A DNA stretch of 63,626 nt from Simkaniaceae bacterium (GCA_021734805.1 JAIPIG010000006.1:1-63626), one strand, 5' to 3'. Positions 1-9,089 are shown, counted from the first letter of the stretch. The notes: generated by a model from the sequence alone, not told the origin. Numbers and translations: made by a program.

Positions 1-139
1 CCGGCATCCCCGCTTGGTCGATTTACCTCACCTCTGCCTATTGTCAATAGCGCGTCGGTTCGGTAAAGGGCCTTCGGCCCGATCGACCATCGGTGCGCCG
101 GCTTCTAAAAATTCCAACTCTTGAATCACTCCCGGTATA
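1..139 (-). repeat. MITE-like structured repeat, copy 1 (cut by window edge)
   Basis: Seen: reverse complement of this stretch matches 13593-13736 closely, including the terminal TATACCGGGAGTGATTCAAG and the core with the perfect inverted repeat CTATTGACAATAG and the hairpin GGGCCGAAGGCCC. The right terminal inverted repeat lies outside the window. The outer end overlaps the last codons of the neighbouring outer-membrane protein gene and supplies its stop codon. No coding capacity is seen. Confidence 0.85.
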
Positions 140-971
140 GTTTCCAATTCAACCCCACACGAACAATATTTGTATTTAAATTTGCGGAGTTATTCAATGA
201 GCTTCTATAGATTGTGCTTTGAAAATCGAGTCGGATATTATCAGAGTTGGAAAGGGAATTGAATGAGGCATACAAATAGGAGAGACAAATGGAGAGTCGT
301 TTACATAATAGATATTCTACTCCGGCTCCTATAGCCCACCCAGCAGAGACTTTATTTGTTGAAGCGGTTGTATAAGCATCAAGGCTAGGAGAGTAGCCCT
401 GAGCTGAGAGAGAATTATCAAAAAATACTTGGGTGTATTTTAAATTTGTAAGTGCGAGTCCTCCTGTTAAAAAGGCAAATGCTTTTTTATAGGCATAACC
501 GATCCGAGGTCTTAACGTGTAGAGCCAATCTGTGCTTACCTTTTGAGTTAAAGTGTATTCTCCTGCGCCTGCCTCAGGGTAAAATGCAGAAACACTTTTA
601 GATGTACTGAGTAAGAATGCGTTAAAATCAGTTTCAATCCCTAATGTGATTGCATTTGTAAAACATTTGTTATAACCAACTTGCGCTCCACCTACATAGC
701 CTTGAGGATGGAGATGAAAGTTGCCATTTGCATTAATGGATTGGATATCAGCTTGTGTAAAATATCCTGATGAGGGTGGGTTAGAAGCAGTAGTTTTTGC
801 ATGAGCATTTCCCCAAGTATATCCAGAATTAATTCCTAGATAGAATCCAGACCAATTTGAAGACGGTTGTTGGCTCAACTCTACCGTATTTTCTTGGGAG
901 GCGGGTGCTGCATTTACAATGTTTTGTGAAAGTAAAAAAGCTACAAGAGCTAAATAACAGAGCTTATTCAT
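126..971 (-). CDS. Outer-membrane beta-barrel protein (Omp25/P44-like porin family)
   Basis: 281 residues. The ATG at 971 is chosen because it begins a clean signal peptide (MNKLCYLALVAFLLSQNIVNA followed by APAS); an upstream in-frame start would put 11 polar residues before it. After a short linker comes WSGFYLGINSGYTWG, typical of the first strand of small alpha-proteobacterial and chlamydial surface barrels, followed by alternating amphipathic strands and the terminal strand VRVGLNWKL. Expected place is the outer membrane, as a porin or surface antigen. The last three residues (YRE) and the stop are encoded by the end of the MITE-like repeat, so the original C-terminus has been replaced or closely abutted. 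Family call from the N-terminal and terminal strands; specific role unknown. Confidence 0.72.
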   Translation of the reverse strand: MNKLCYLALVAFLLSQNIVNAAPASQENTVELSQQPSSNWSGFYLGINSGYTWGNAHAKTTASNPPSSGYFTQADIQSINANGNFHLHPQGYVGGAQVGYNKCFTNAITLGIETDFNAFLLSTSKSVSAFYPEAGAGEYTLTQKVSTDWLYTLRPRIGYAYKKAFAFLTGGLALTNLKYTQVFFDNSLSAQGYSPSLDAYTTASTNKVSAGWAIGAGVEYLLCKRLSICLSYLYASFNSLSNSDNIRLDFQSTIYRSSLNNSANLNTNIVRVGLNWKLYRE

Positions 972-1105
972 ACTATTATTCTCAATTTTTTGATAGATAA
1001 GCAATATTGTTAAATCATTGTTGGCTTACCGGGGAACTCCTATAAAACCGAAAAATAATCACGATAGAATACGAGCTATGCCGGGCAAACCACATAGTCC
1101 ATTTA

Positions 1106-1507
1106 TTATTTCCCAACCGACGAAATTTGTTCAATTGGAATCACTTTGTATTTAATCCCCTGGGTCGTGTTCAATTTAAAGCTCATCATAGTTCCTCCCG
1201 GGAGAACATCGACTCCGATGATACCGGAAAGAACTGTTTTATCAGAGAGATAAAATGTGACATGTTCTTTCATATTTTGTGTGCTTAAAATGTCATAAGC
1301 CGTTTTGAAATCTTTGGCCCGCATTTGAGGGTCGATGATCATCACTTCTTGAAGACCTGTCTTGCCACTTGATTGTTGGGCTCCCATCATCGCCGCTTTT
1401 TCATCAAATTCTTTTTTAAGTTGGGGTGTAATCCCGTCAATGGCCGTTGGGGCGGCAAAAATTCCTGTTGAGAAAAGTGTCAAAATGATTGCGAATGGTT
1501 GACGCAT
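1106..1507 (-). CDS. Small secreted protein of unknown function
   Basis: 133 residues with a probable signal peptide (MRQPFAIILTLFSTGIFA, cleavage before APTAIDG). The mature part is short, predicted mixed alpha/beta, with no cysteines or motif I recognise. Its ATG is one base after the stop codon of the REC/GGDEF-like gene upstream, and its likely ribosome site (AAGGG) lies inside the end of that gene, so the two are co-transcribed and probably translationally coupled. This suggests a periplasmic or surface partner for the signalling protein, which is inference only. I do not recognise the family. Confidence 0.6.
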   Translation of the reverse strand: MRQPFAIILTLFSTGIFAAPTAIDGITPQLKKEFDEKAAMMGAQQSSGKTGLQEVMIIDPQMRAKDFKTAYDILSTQNMKEHVTFYLSDKTVLSGIIGVDVLPGGTMMSFKLNTTQGIKYKVIPIEQISSVGK

Positions 1508-1508
1508 T

Positions 1509-2477
1509 TTAAATCCCTTTTTCGTAAAGTGTGTCGCTTATAATTTGTCCGCCGCTATGCTTCGATTCGATCACATAGCCTCGAGCGAGATTGGCGAGTC
1601 GGTTGAGCTGTTGGATTGATTGGGCTCTGTCTTCTATTTCATCCACATGTCGTGAGGCAATTCCAATGGATATTGACATATGAACAAAATCGTTTTCAAT
1701 TTGGATTGGGGTCATTTCAATGAGAGATTGGAGATCTTCCGCCAACACAGTCGCTGCTGCTTTTGATGTTTTAGGTAAAATAATCATATATTTACCTCCG
1801 CCGAGGGAGATCATCATATCTTGGGAGCGCAGTACCGATTCAATTTTTTTGTCCACCTGATCTAAGATTGAACTCGATATCCCTTCTTGCATCGATTTTA
1901 GGATCTCATGGAATTGATCGAGTTCAAGCATGAGCAGTGAAATCGATTGTTTCTCTTTCAAAATAGCATGAATTTTTTTAGCAGCTTTGTCATTGAGCAG
2001 ATAGCGGTGTTTGAAGTCAAGTTCGGGATCTTGTTCCGGGGAAGGGATGCGCGCGGCAATTTTAGAAATTTTTCTTTCAATTTGCTTTTTGGGGTCGCAT
2101 TTTTTTAAAGAGGTCAGGATTTCATTTTCATCTAATGGTTCACGCAGGATCGCGCTCACTCCGAATTTTTTGACTTGGTCTACGAAAGGTTTTTTCAAAT
2201 TACGGCTAATCATTAAAATCGGCAATTTTTCATATCCGGAGATTTCTTTGATGGATTTCAAAAAAACTTCGAGTTCTTCACTGACAAGGCGTTCATCAAA
2301 AATCAGAAAGTTGACGCTGAGATTAGAGAGCATCTCCAAGCAGGCTTGATCGCTTGTTGCTTCGACAAGATCGTATTGCTTGCCTTTGCGCAGGCATTCT
2401 CTTAAAAATTGAACGTGAAGAGAGGCGCGCGTGAAGATTAAAATAAGTGGTGGAGTGAAATCTTGAATTATTTGCAT
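1509..2477 (-). CDS. REC domain plus degenerate GGDEF protein
   Basis: 322 residues from the ATG at 2477; an in-frame upstream start would overlap the divergent gene. The N-terminal ~120 residues look like a response-regulator receiver (LILIFTRAS strand, FLIFDERL at the phospho-acceptor strand with Asp, LPILMISR strand, SAILREPL with the usual Lys replaced by Arg). The C-terminal ~160 residues fit a GGDEF fold (LLMLELDQFHEI, SLGGGKYMIILPK, SISIGIAS). The signature GGDEF is GGGKY, lacking the acidic residues needed for metal and GTP chemistry, so diguanylate cyclase activity is unlikely; a c-di-GMP-independent or structural role is more plausible. Divergently transcribed from the gene at 2535. 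Confidence 0.7.
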   Translation of the reverse strand: MQIIQDFTPPLILIFTRASLHVQFLRECLRKGKQYDLVEATSDQACLEMLSNLSVNFLIFDERLVSEELEVFLKSIKEISGYEKLPILMISRNLKKPFVDQVKKFGVSAILREPLDENEILTSLKKCDPKKQIERKISKIAARIPSPEQDPELDFKHRYLLNDKAAKKIHAILKEKQSISLLMLELDQFHEILKSMQEGISSSILDQVDKKIESVLRSQDMMISLGGGKYMIILPKTSKAAATVLAEDLQSLIEMTPIQIENDFVHMSISIGIASRHVDEIEDRAQSIQQLNRLANLARGYVIESKHSGGQIISDTLYEKGI

Positions 2478-2534
2478 AATTACTTCATTAGAAAAAAAAG
2501 TATTTTTATTGAAGCAAAAAGTAGAGCGAAGGTC

Positions 2535-3263
2535 ATGCAAAGATTAGGTAAAAGTTTCATATTAGCGCTATTTTTAGTCTTGGCGCACTATCCCCTCATG
2601 GCAAATCCCATGGTGGAAGAATTTGTTTCTCATTGCCCCAAACTTGATATTGTCAATCCGGGGGTTGTCATGATATTTACTTCAATGCCCGGACAGGATC
2701 GAACAAAAATAGCACAATGCTTAAGGCGAGATCTGAATGGGATTTACCTAAATGAGAAAGAGGTGGTCGAGCTCTTTAAGAAATACAATAAAAATCCCGA
2801 TCAACGTTTTATGATGGGATTGAGGGCGATTCATCGGTTTTATGGAGATGTTATTCGTCGATTATTAACAAAAAACTTGCATAACAAGTTATTCATTATC
2901 GATGGGGATTTGGGATATATTATTCCTGTCTTCCGCAAACATATGCAGATATTGGGATTCCAGGTATTTAATGTTTTAATTACCCCTCAAGAAGAGGACG
3001 TAGAAAATTTTGAGCATTATAGGATGAATTCTAAAAATCAAAAACAAGTCTTTAAAGAAGTGCGCCTTTCCTATGAACGTGCTCAACAATTTGAGCATGA
3101 TTTTATTTTCAATCCGGCTGAGGAGCATTTTGAAAGCTATTACGATGATTTAATGATGACACTCGAAACAGTTTATGGATTAACAAAAAAAACGTCAGAG
3201 GTGTTGATGCCGCTTGAGGAAAACTTGCAAGACGGAAATATCAGCGACGGAAACACCCGCTAG
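2535..3263 (+). CDS. Exported protein of unknown function, P-loop-like remnant
   Basis: 242 residues from ATG 2535, chosen for the upstream GAAGG ribosome site and the signal peptide [20 protein letters not shown]. After it, [20 protein letters not shown] resembles a nucleotide-kinase strand-loop-helix in which the Walker A Gly-Lys-Ser/Thr is not intact, and [10 protein letters not shown] looks like a Walker B-like strand. An exported protein would not be expected to meet cytosolic ATP, so this is only a fold hint. The 3' end overlaps the 3' end of mnmG by 69 bases on the opposite strand, an unusually large convergent overlap. Family not recognised. Confidence 0.55.
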   Translation: MQRLGKSFILALFLVLAHYPLMANPMVEEFVSHCPKLDIVNPGVVMIFTSMPGQDRTKIAQCLRRDLNGIYLNEKEVVELFKKYNKNPDQRFMMGLRAIHRFYGDVIRRLLTKNLHNKLFIIDGDLGYIIPVFRKHMQILGFQVFNVLITPQEEDVENFEHYRMNSKNQKQVFKEVRLSYERAQQFEHDFIFNPAEEHFESYYDDLMMTLETVYGLTKKTSEVLMPLEENLQDGNISDGNTR

Positions 3264-5024
3264 GCGTGAAGCTTGGCCCAGATTGTGAGGGGTGAAGCGC
3301 TGCAATTTTTCTTGCGCTTCGCGCCTGAGTCCCTCAATTTGTCGGTAGTCAACATGAGTGGGAATGTTGATCTGATCGAGCGTTTCGAGTTTTTCGATGT
3401 CTTTTTTTTGTCTCTCGATATAGCCCTCGTATTTAAGCTCGAGTTCAATTTGGCGGTTGATTTCATTTCCGTAGTCTTTAACAAATAGGGGAAAATGAGT
3501 TAAAAGATCTTGATAGCTCATATCAGGTCGTCGCATCAGTTGAGCGAGTGAGACATTGCGCCCCTCAAATTCTTTAATCGTTTTATGGAAAAGTGCGCGC
3601 ATTTCTTCAATGGCTTTTGCTTTAACTGAGACGCGTTGGTATTGCTCTTCAGAAATAAGGCCTAGCTCATATCCCATTTTGCGCAAACGCAAATCGGCAT
3701 TGTCTTGTCGAAGAAGAAGGCGGTGTTCAGCTCTTGAGGTGAACATGCGGTAGGGTTCTTCGATCTGTTTTGAAATAATTTCTTCAATCATCACGCCAAT
3801 ATAGGCATCAGAACGTTTTAAGATGAATGGAGGGAGGCCTCGCAACTTTTGAACGGCATTAATCGCAGCAATGAGACCTTGAGCTGCGGCTTCTTCGTAT
3901 CCCGTCGTCCCATTGATCTGTCCGGCGAGATAGAGGTGTTCAATGCGTTTCGTTTCAAGCGTAGGGCGCAATTGTCCACTTGTGATCATATCGTATTCGA
4001 TCGCATAAGCGGGACGCATAATTTCAGCGTTTTCAAGTCCTATAATGGAGTGGATCATTTCGAGTTGGACATCGAAAGGCAAAGAAGATGAAATGCCATT
4101 GACATAGACTTCGTTCGTGAGAAGGCCTTCCGGCTCTAAAAAGATCTGATGGCGCTCTTTATCTGCAAAACGGACGATCTTATCTTCGATGGATGGGCAA
4201 TAGCGAGGGCCAATCGATTGGATTTTCCCCGAATACATTGCCGAGCGGTGTAAATTGGCTTGGATAATCTCTTTGGTTTTAGGTGTCGTATAGGTGATAT
4301 GGCAAGAGATTTGGGGAAGTTTAGGCTCTTTCTCATCATAAGAAAACCGGACATCGTCTTCCCCGGGTTGTTCTTCTAATGACGAATAGTCGATACTGCG
4401 GCTGTTAATTCTAGGAGGAGTCCCTGTTTTGAGGCGACCTAGGGTGAAGTTTAAGTCTTGTAGGCTTTTGGATAGTCCGACAGAAGGTTTATCCCCTGCC
4501 CTTCCTCCGGCATAATTGACATCGCCAATATGGATAAGCCCCCGCATAAAGGTCCCCGATGAAATGATCACAGCGCTTCCCTTATATAGGATGTTCTCCT
4601 GGGTTACAACTCCCGTAACTCGTTGGTCTTCAACGTGAAGAGATTCAATGGTTGCTTGCTTAATATATAGATTAGGGGTGTTTTCAAGGAAATGTTTCAT
4701 TTCAATATGATAGCGGGCTCGATCTGACTGAGAACGGGGAGACCAGACGGCAGGGCCCTTACTGCGATTAAGCATCCGTTGTTGAATGCCCGTGCGATCA
4801 GCAATTTTTCCCATGATGCCCCCCAAGGCATCGATTTCTCTGACAATATGCCCCTTGGCAGTTCCACCGATAGCAGGATTACAGCTCATTTTGCCGATCG
4901 TATCGAGAGTCATTGTGAGAAGAAGTGTTTTTGCCCCCATTTTTGCAGCAGCATGTGCCGCTTCCGCACCGGCATGACCGGCTCCAATGACAATCACATC
5001 ATAACTTTCGGGATAAGTCCACAT
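3195..5024 (-). CDS. mnmG: tRNA uridine-5-carboxymethylaminomethyl synthesis enzyme MnmG (GidA)
   Basis: 609 residues, normal family length. With MnmE it installs the carboxymethylaminomethyl group at U34 of tRNAs, using FAD, NADH and methylene-tetrahydrofolate. The FAD dinucleotide motif [14 protein letters not shown] is at residues 10-23; the conserved [14 protein letters not shown] follows at 46-59; the second conserved segment [13 protein letters not shown] is near residue 277; [11 protein letters not shown] is in the C-terminal half of the FAD fold. The C-terminal helical domain ends normally ([13 protein letters not shown]). A weak ribosome site precedes ATG 5024. The gene ends inside the convergent upstream neighbour. 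Confidence 0.97.
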   Translation of the reverse strand: MWTYPESYDVIVIGAGHAGAEAAHAAAKMGAKTLLLTMTLDTIGKMSCNPAIGGTAKGHIVREIDALGGIMGKIADRTGIQQRMLNRSKGPAVWSPRSQSDRARYHIEMKHFLENTPNLYIKQATIESLHVEDQRVTGVVTQENILYKGSAVIISSGTFMRGLIHIGDVNYAGGRAGDKPSVGLSKSLQDLNFTLGRLKTGTPPRINSRSIDYSSLEEQPGEDDVRFSYDEKEPKLPQISCHITYTTPKTKEIIQANLHRSAMYSGKIQSIGPRYCPSIEDKIVRFADKERHQIFLEPEGLLTNEVYVNGISSSLPFDVQLEMIHSIIGLENAEIMRPAYAIEYDMITSGQLRPTLETKRIEHLYLAGQINGTTGYEEAAAQGLIAAINAVQKLRGLPPFILKRSDAYIGVMIEEIISKQIEEPYRMFTSRAEHRLLLRQDNADLRLRKMGYELGLISEEQYQRVSVKAKAIEEMRALFHKTIKEFEGRNVSLAQLMRRPDMSYQDLLTHFPLFVKDYGNEINRQIELELKYEGYIERQKKDIEKLETLDQINIPTHVDYRQIEGLRREAQEKLQRFTPHNLGQASRLAGVSVADISVLQVFLKRHQHL

Positions 5025-5090
5025 TGTTTCTTATAGGGGTAGTCGAAGCAAATTAAATTTTGAAGAGAATTAGGGATCAAAAATGCTTTA

Positions 5091-5119
5091 GGGAAAACGC
5101 TGCAAAGCAGCGTCTTTCC
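5091..5119 (-). terminator. Hairpin between the small basic protein gene and mnmG
   Basis: ACGCTGC-AAA-GCAGCGT is a perfect 7-bp stem, extended by GGGAAA/TTTCC with one bulge. It sits between the minus-strand small basic protein gene (5251-5162) and mnmG. On the minus strand it is followed by TTTTCCC, so partial termination or processing between the two genes is plausible. Confidence 0.5.
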
Positions 5120-5161
5120 TAACCCGCATTTTTCACAAAGTCGGGAAAGAAGGGCTAAGCC

Positions 5162-5251
5162 TTATTTTTTCTTGTGACGATCACGTCTTCTACGTTTTTT
5201 GCGCTTGTGCTTGTTGATCTTCAAGCGACGCTTTTTCTTTACTGATGCCAT
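5162..5251 (-). CDS. 29-residue very basic ribosomal-type protein (mS38/AURKAIP1-like)
   Basis: ATG at 5251 opens a 29-codon frame ending TAA at 5162-5164: MASVKKKRRLKINKHKRKKR then RRRDRHKKK. About two thirds of residues are Lys/Arg. The pattern KKRRxKixKHKxxKxxrrxRhk is that of the small bacterial proteins related to the C-terminal domain of mitochondrial AURKAIP1/mS38 (DUF1713/COX24-like), which bind the small ribosomal subunit. Codon choice is consistent with real coding and no stop interrupts the pattern. Family match is from memory of the consensus; function inferred. Confidence 0.75.
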   Translation of the reverse strand: MASVKKKRRLKINKHKRKKRRRRDRHKKK

Positions 5252-5475
5252 GTTTTCTACTCATTTTGAAATAAAACGATGCCACATCATACCCTCTGAG
5301 GGAGAAAATGTAAAGACATGTTTGCCGTAGCAGGGAAGATCAGGTAAAAGTTGACCCCTGAGGGTTGTGCAGATTCCATATATCAGTGATAAGATGTTTG
5401 AACAATTGAAAATGATAGTCGGTAGACTACAGAATATATTAAACTTTATTTAAAAAGGTGAGTCCCATATTCCAA

Positions 5476-5535
5476 GGTATATCGGGAGTGATTCAAGAGT
5501 TAGAATTTTTAGAAGCCGGCTATAGCGATGGTCGA
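5476..5535 (+). repeat. MITE-like repeat, left-half copy
   Basis: From TATATCGGGAGTGATTCAAG through GAAGCCGGCTATAGCGATGG this matches the left inverted repeat and start of the core of the 13593 copy. Identity stops at GTCGA (5535), exactly at the stop codon of the truncated gene on the opposite strand (5537). The stretch 5252-5475 before it holds no gene I can see. Confidence 0.8.
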
Positions 5536-5536
5536 C

Positions 5537-5830
5537 TTAATTTTCTCTGAGGTGGTGGATGGAGTGCTTATCGGATTGAACTGAATTTTCTTTATTAGTA
5601 AAGACACCTATCGGGTGTTCTAAATAAACTACTTGCAAATATTTTTTCTGCACCAGTTGAAGAAGTCTCTCACCTCCAAAGTAATGGTACAGCTGATCTA
5701 AAATCTGAAAATCAGGTACTACTGTTGTTGTCCCATAGAATAACATGCACTCTACTAGCAGACCGATATCCAACGGCTCTTTTTTTAAAGAGTTATTAAA
5801 TCGCGTTAAAATAATTGCCTCAAACATCAC
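5537..5830 (-). pseudogene. Truncated gene fragment of unknown family next to the repeat
   Basis: A 97-codon frame (GTG 5830 or ATG 5827) whose stop is created at the junction with the half-copy repeat, suggesting the 3' part of the gene was lost when the repeat arrived. The surviving sequence (FGGERLLQLVQKKYLQVVYL) looks like a genuine globular protein. The start overlaps the TGA of an upstream short frame on the same strand (TGATG), which reads ERHKGAEHLHVWLDELE before ending; that frame may be another fragment of the same decayed region. Family not recognised. Confidence 0.5.
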
Positions 5831-6149
5831 AAAACCAATAAGGATATTTCTAAAAAATTAATCGCCGATTCTAGTTCGTCCAGCCATACATGTAAATGCT
5901 CTGCGCCCTTATGGCGTTCCTCTTGTAGTCAAGAATAACTGATCACTGCGCTGGCCAATTATTCAGATAGGCCAAAATGCTTTGGAGAACATTTAAGCGC
6001 TTTAAATAAAGCGACAATTTGGTAAAATCCCCTCCTTCTAAACCAAAAGAGTGCTCTTATGAATTCTAACTCTTCATCCGATGTTACTCAGAGCCTACAT
6101 ACCATTATCACAGGGTAGCGATATGGCAGGACAGTGGATCAAACATATA
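5831..6149. other. Gene-poor stretch with short frame remnants
   Basis: No complete gene. On the minus strand 5829-5920 reads a short open stretch (QEERHKGAEHLHVWLDELES). On the plus strand ATG 6060 opens about 20 codons rich in Ser/Thr before a stop. Both look like leftovers of decayed genes rather than functional small proteins. Confidence 0.4.
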
Positions 6150-7499
6150 TTATGAAGATCGTTTTGCTAATATGTAAGAGGCGCTCGGATCGCTTTCTGA
6201 TGTACCAATACGAACAATAATCCCTTGTTCTTGAAGCCGTTTTAAACGACTCCTAGCCGTTCGAGAGGAGACCTCCCAGAGTTTCATAGCCGTTTTTGCA
6301 CTGATCTCGCTTTCTTTTTTTAGATATTCGAGGAGTTTTTGTATCCATGGCAATACGATCATTTCTTCGATTTGTTCAGAGTAAAGAACGAGTCTGAACT
6401 GGTTGTTTAGTTCTTCCATAAGAGGAGGTTTAAGCCCTTGCCCTCGACACGCTTCCACAATACGTCGAAACCCAGATCCCCACTGTTCTATGAGATGCAA
6501 CTCCCGAAAAACACGAGCAATAACACGATTTCTAATTCTTGAAGACCCGGCAAGAGCCTTTTCAATTGTTTGTCCGAATGGAAGCCCTCCAGGATTTGTA
6601 AATTCTATGCGATCATCAAAAATAGCAATTTGAATATGGCATCCGGTCATAGCATAGTCTGAATGAAGCAAAGCGTTCATCACAGCTTCCCGGATCGCTA
6701 CGGAAGGGTATTGGGGAATGTCTTCGCGCTGCATGCGCCCAATTCGACCTTCTTTTGAAATGTTTCGCTCAATGAAAGCTATGATAAGATCTGCTGCTAA
6801 GGGAAGAGGGGCATTGATATCGGCCTGATCCAAGATCTTCTCTCGATTGGAGCCGGCAAAACGGGCGCATCGCACTAGTGAATCAGGGAAAAGCTGCATC
6901 CGATTGATTCCAAATAAAAGCACTCCCCCATTACTTGGGTATTTTTTCCCACTGCTAGAAGTTTCTACTCCCAAATTTTCCAGTGCTGTAGCTGTTGGCC
7001 GTTTCCCTACCCACTCAAAAACATCTTTTATAACTTCTGTGTCTAGTTTTCCTTTCGGGTGGGGAAGCTCATCATAAGAGACCTTTTTGGCTAAAAGACG
7101 CAATGAATCAAGCATCTCAGCATCAACTGAGCGATTTGTAGACCCAAATCGCACATAGACGCCCCGTTCAGGTCCTTCAGATTTCAAATAATAGGGGCCT
7201 ATGCTGTGAGCAACTCGGATAATCAGCAACTCCTTATTCCGAATAGACTGAATTTCGATATCGGGAGTAAGGAGAGGAAGGACGCTATCTGTAATCGCAT
7301 TTGCAAGCCGTTCTTCTTCAGACAGAATCTGGGGGAGCCCTACCAGCTCTTTGGTTTTATCTTTTACCCCAATGACAATGATGCCTCCAGCGCTATTTGC
7401 AAAAGCGACCACCGTCTTCATAATCCCGCCTAAAGAACGGGCCGTCTCTTTGAATTCAATTGTTTTGCCTTCGTTTTCGGCTAGTAGCTGCTCAATCAT
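6150..7499 (-). CDS. AlbA/Schlafen-domain ATP-binding transcriptional regulator
   Basis: 449 residues, full length. Residues 8-120 are the AlbA_2 (Schlafen-like) domain: EGKTIEFKETARSLGGIMKTVVAFANSAGGIIVIGV. The centre (about 200-345) is the HATPase_c_4 region, with AIREAVMNALLHSDY, DDRIEFTNPGGLPFG and ELHLIEQWGSGFRRI. The C-terminal 75 residues form a winged helix (ISAKTAMKLWEVSSRTARSRLKRL). Such proteins are usually one-gene regulators or parts of mobile or defence loci. Three CTGTGCAAT half-sites lie just upstream of its start, suggesting autoregulation. Two decayed relatives occur in this window (25952-26443 and 62752-63210). Confidence 0.88.
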   Translation of the reverse strand: MIEQLLAENEGKTIEFKETARSLGGIMKTVVAFANSAGGIIVIGVKDKTKELVGLPQILSEEERLANAITDSVLPLLTPDIEIQSIRNKELLIIRVAHSIGPYYLKSEGPERGVYVRFGSTNRSVDAEMLDSLRLLAKKVSYDELPHPKGKLDTEVIKDVFEWVGKRPTATALENLGVETSSSGKKYPSNGGVLLFGINRMQLFPDSLVRCARFAGSNREKILDQADINAPLPLAADLIIAFIERNISKEGRIGRMQREDIPQYPSVAIREAVMNALLHSDYAMTGCHIQIAIFDDRIEFTNPGGLPFGQTIEKALAGSSRIRNRVIARVFRELHLIEQWGSGFRRIVEACRGQGLKPPLMEELNNQFRLVLYSEQIEEMIVLPWIQKLLEYLKKESEISAKTAMKLWEVSSRTARSRLKRLQEQGIIVRIGTSESDPSASYILAKRSS

Positions 7500-7513
7500 A
7501 TGCGGCTATGATA

Positions 7514-7562
7514 GCACAGCTGTGCAATTTACTGTGCAATACTGTGCAATCGAAAATTGCAT
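7514..7562 (-). promoter_or_regulatory. Operator-like repeat cluster upstream of the AlbA-type regulator
   Basis: GCACAGCTGTGC (7514-7525) is a perfect palindrome. Its right half is the first of three same-direction copies of CTGTGCAAT (7520-7528, 7532-7540, 7542-7550), and a fourth, imperfect, inverted half-site (ATTGCATAG) follows at 7556-7564. It is 15-60 bases before the start codon of the regulator. Confidence 0.6.
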
Positions 7563-7637
7563 AGTATTCGTAAATAGCTGATATTCAATGGAATATGATG
7601 TAAAAAATATTTGGTTAAGCAAGAAAATGGCTTTATT

Positions 7638-9089
7638 TTAAGGGGAAAAGGCGGCAAAGGATGATGCGCTTGTGTTGGGCTCTTCAGGTTCAATAGGGGT
7701 ATAATTTTGAAATTGGGCCAATGATTTGCGATAGGTGAGGTTGACGCTGCCCACTTTACCATGCCGGTTTTTAGCCACGATAATCTCGGCAAGCCCCGGC
7801 TTGTGTTGAGGATTATAGTATTCGGGTCTAAAGAGGAGCATCACAATATCGGCATCTTGCTCGATCGAGCCCGATTCTCTCAAGTCACTGAGCATAGGCC
7901 GGTGTCCCGCTCTTTCTTCGACCTTCCTCGAAAGCTGAGAGCCGCAAATAATGGGGATATTGAGTTCTCGAGCAAGGGTTTTGAGCATCCTTGAAATTTC
8001 GGAGATTTCACTCTGGCGATTTTCGGGATTATAATAGGTTTTTGCCCCTGATAAAAGCTGCATATAATCGATCACGAGCAATTTGACGTCATAAATTTCT
8101 TTTAATCGTCGAGCGCGAGCGCGTAAATCCGTGATTTTGAGCCCCGGTTGATCGTCAATAATAATTTTTTGTTTTTTAAGATTATTAACCGCTTCAACGA
8201 TGCGTTGATACTCCATTCCATCAAGAGAGCCGGTTCTGATTCTATCCGACTCGACTTCGGCTTGTGAACAGATCATTCGGTGAATGAGTTCTTCCGATGT
8301 CATTTCAAGTGAGAAGATGGCAACTGCTTCGTTATTTTTGATTGCGATGCGTTCAACCATGTTGATCGCAAGCGCCGTTTTTCCCATTGAAGGTCTCCCT
8401 GCAATAATCACCAAGTTCGCCGGGTTCAGTCCATTAATCATGGTGTCGAGATCTTTGAAATGGGTGGGAAGGCCTGTTACCGGTGTTTCGCCCGGTTCAC
8501 GATTGTAATAGTTTTCTTGCCTTGCTTGAAGTTCTTTGAGATAGGGGAGCTTTTCCTTGCTGCTTTTCCCGTCCAAAAGGTCTTTGATCAAGAGCCCTTC
8601 TTTTTGATTGGCATCTTGACTAATCACAAAAAGGGTGTTTTGTGCTTCGTCAAGAAGAGAAGAGACATCTTTTGGTTCATCAAAAGATTTTTTTTCAATA
8701 CCTTGTGCCGCTTCAATCATTTTGCGCAGAAGCGACTTGTTTTTGACAATTTCGATATATTCTTCGATATAAGCAGATGTTCCGGCATATTGGGCGAGTG
8801 TCGTGACGTAAAGAGGACCGCCTACTTCTTCAAGCTTCTCGATGCGCCTGAGTTCTTCGCAAATGAGGTGAACGTCCGCAGAGCGGTCGCTTTTATAGGC
8901 ATTGTGCAAACAGCTGAAGATGGTTTGATGCTCATAGTAGTAAAAGTCTTTATGAGAGAGGGAGTCGGCAGCGATATTGAGGCTGTTTACGCTTGTTAGC
9001 ATACAGCCCAAAACCATCATTTCAGATTCTTTGGAATTGGGGGCGATTTTAATTTTTTTAAGGACTTTTTTATCGGTTTCTTCAGTCAT
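7638..9089 (-). CDS. dnaB: Replicative DNA helicase DnaB
   Basis: 483 residues. N-terminal domain (SKESEMMVLGCML, KDFYYYEHQTIF) that contacts primase, linker, then the RecA-like hexameric helicase core. Walker A is AGRPSMGKTALA near residue 230, Walker B is KLLVIDYMQLL, and the arginine-finger region is LSDLRESGSIEQDADIV with AKNRHGKVG near the C-terminus. It unwinds DNA ahead of the replication fork. Transcribed towards the AlbA-type gene with a 138-bp gap holding the operator-like repeats. Confidence 0.97.
   Translation of the reverse strand: MTEETDKKVLKKIKIAPNSKESEMMVLGCMLTSVNSLNIAADSLSHKDFYYYEHQTIFSCLHNAYKSDRSADVHLICEELRRIEKLEEVGGPLYVTTLAQYAGTSAYIEEYIEIVKNKSLLRKMIEAAQGIEKKSFDEPKDVSSLLDEAQNTLFVISQDANQKEGLLIKDLLDGKSSKEKLPYLKELQARQENYYNREPGETPVTGLPTHFKDLDTMINGLNPANLVIIAGRPSMGKTALAINMVERIAIKNNEAVAIFSLEMTSEELIHRMICSQAEVESDRIRTGSLDGMEYQRIVEAVNNLKKQKIIIDDQPGLKITDLRARARRLKEIYDVKLLVIDYMQLLSGAKTYYNPENRQSEISEISRMLKTLARELNIPIICGSQLSRKVEERAGHRPMLSDLRESGSIEQDADIVMLLFRPEYYNPQHKPGLAEIIVAKNRHGKVGSVNLTYRKSLAQFQNYTPIEPEEPNTSASSFAAFSP

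Noticed and set aside
3273-4977. Several plus-strand frames of 65-85 codons opposite mnmG
   Set aside because: They are antisense to a conserved gene, have no ribosome sites and no recognisable protein pattern.
8460-8999. 179-codon frame opposite dnaB
   Set aside because: Antisense to a fully conserved helicase; Phe/Cys-rich composition.
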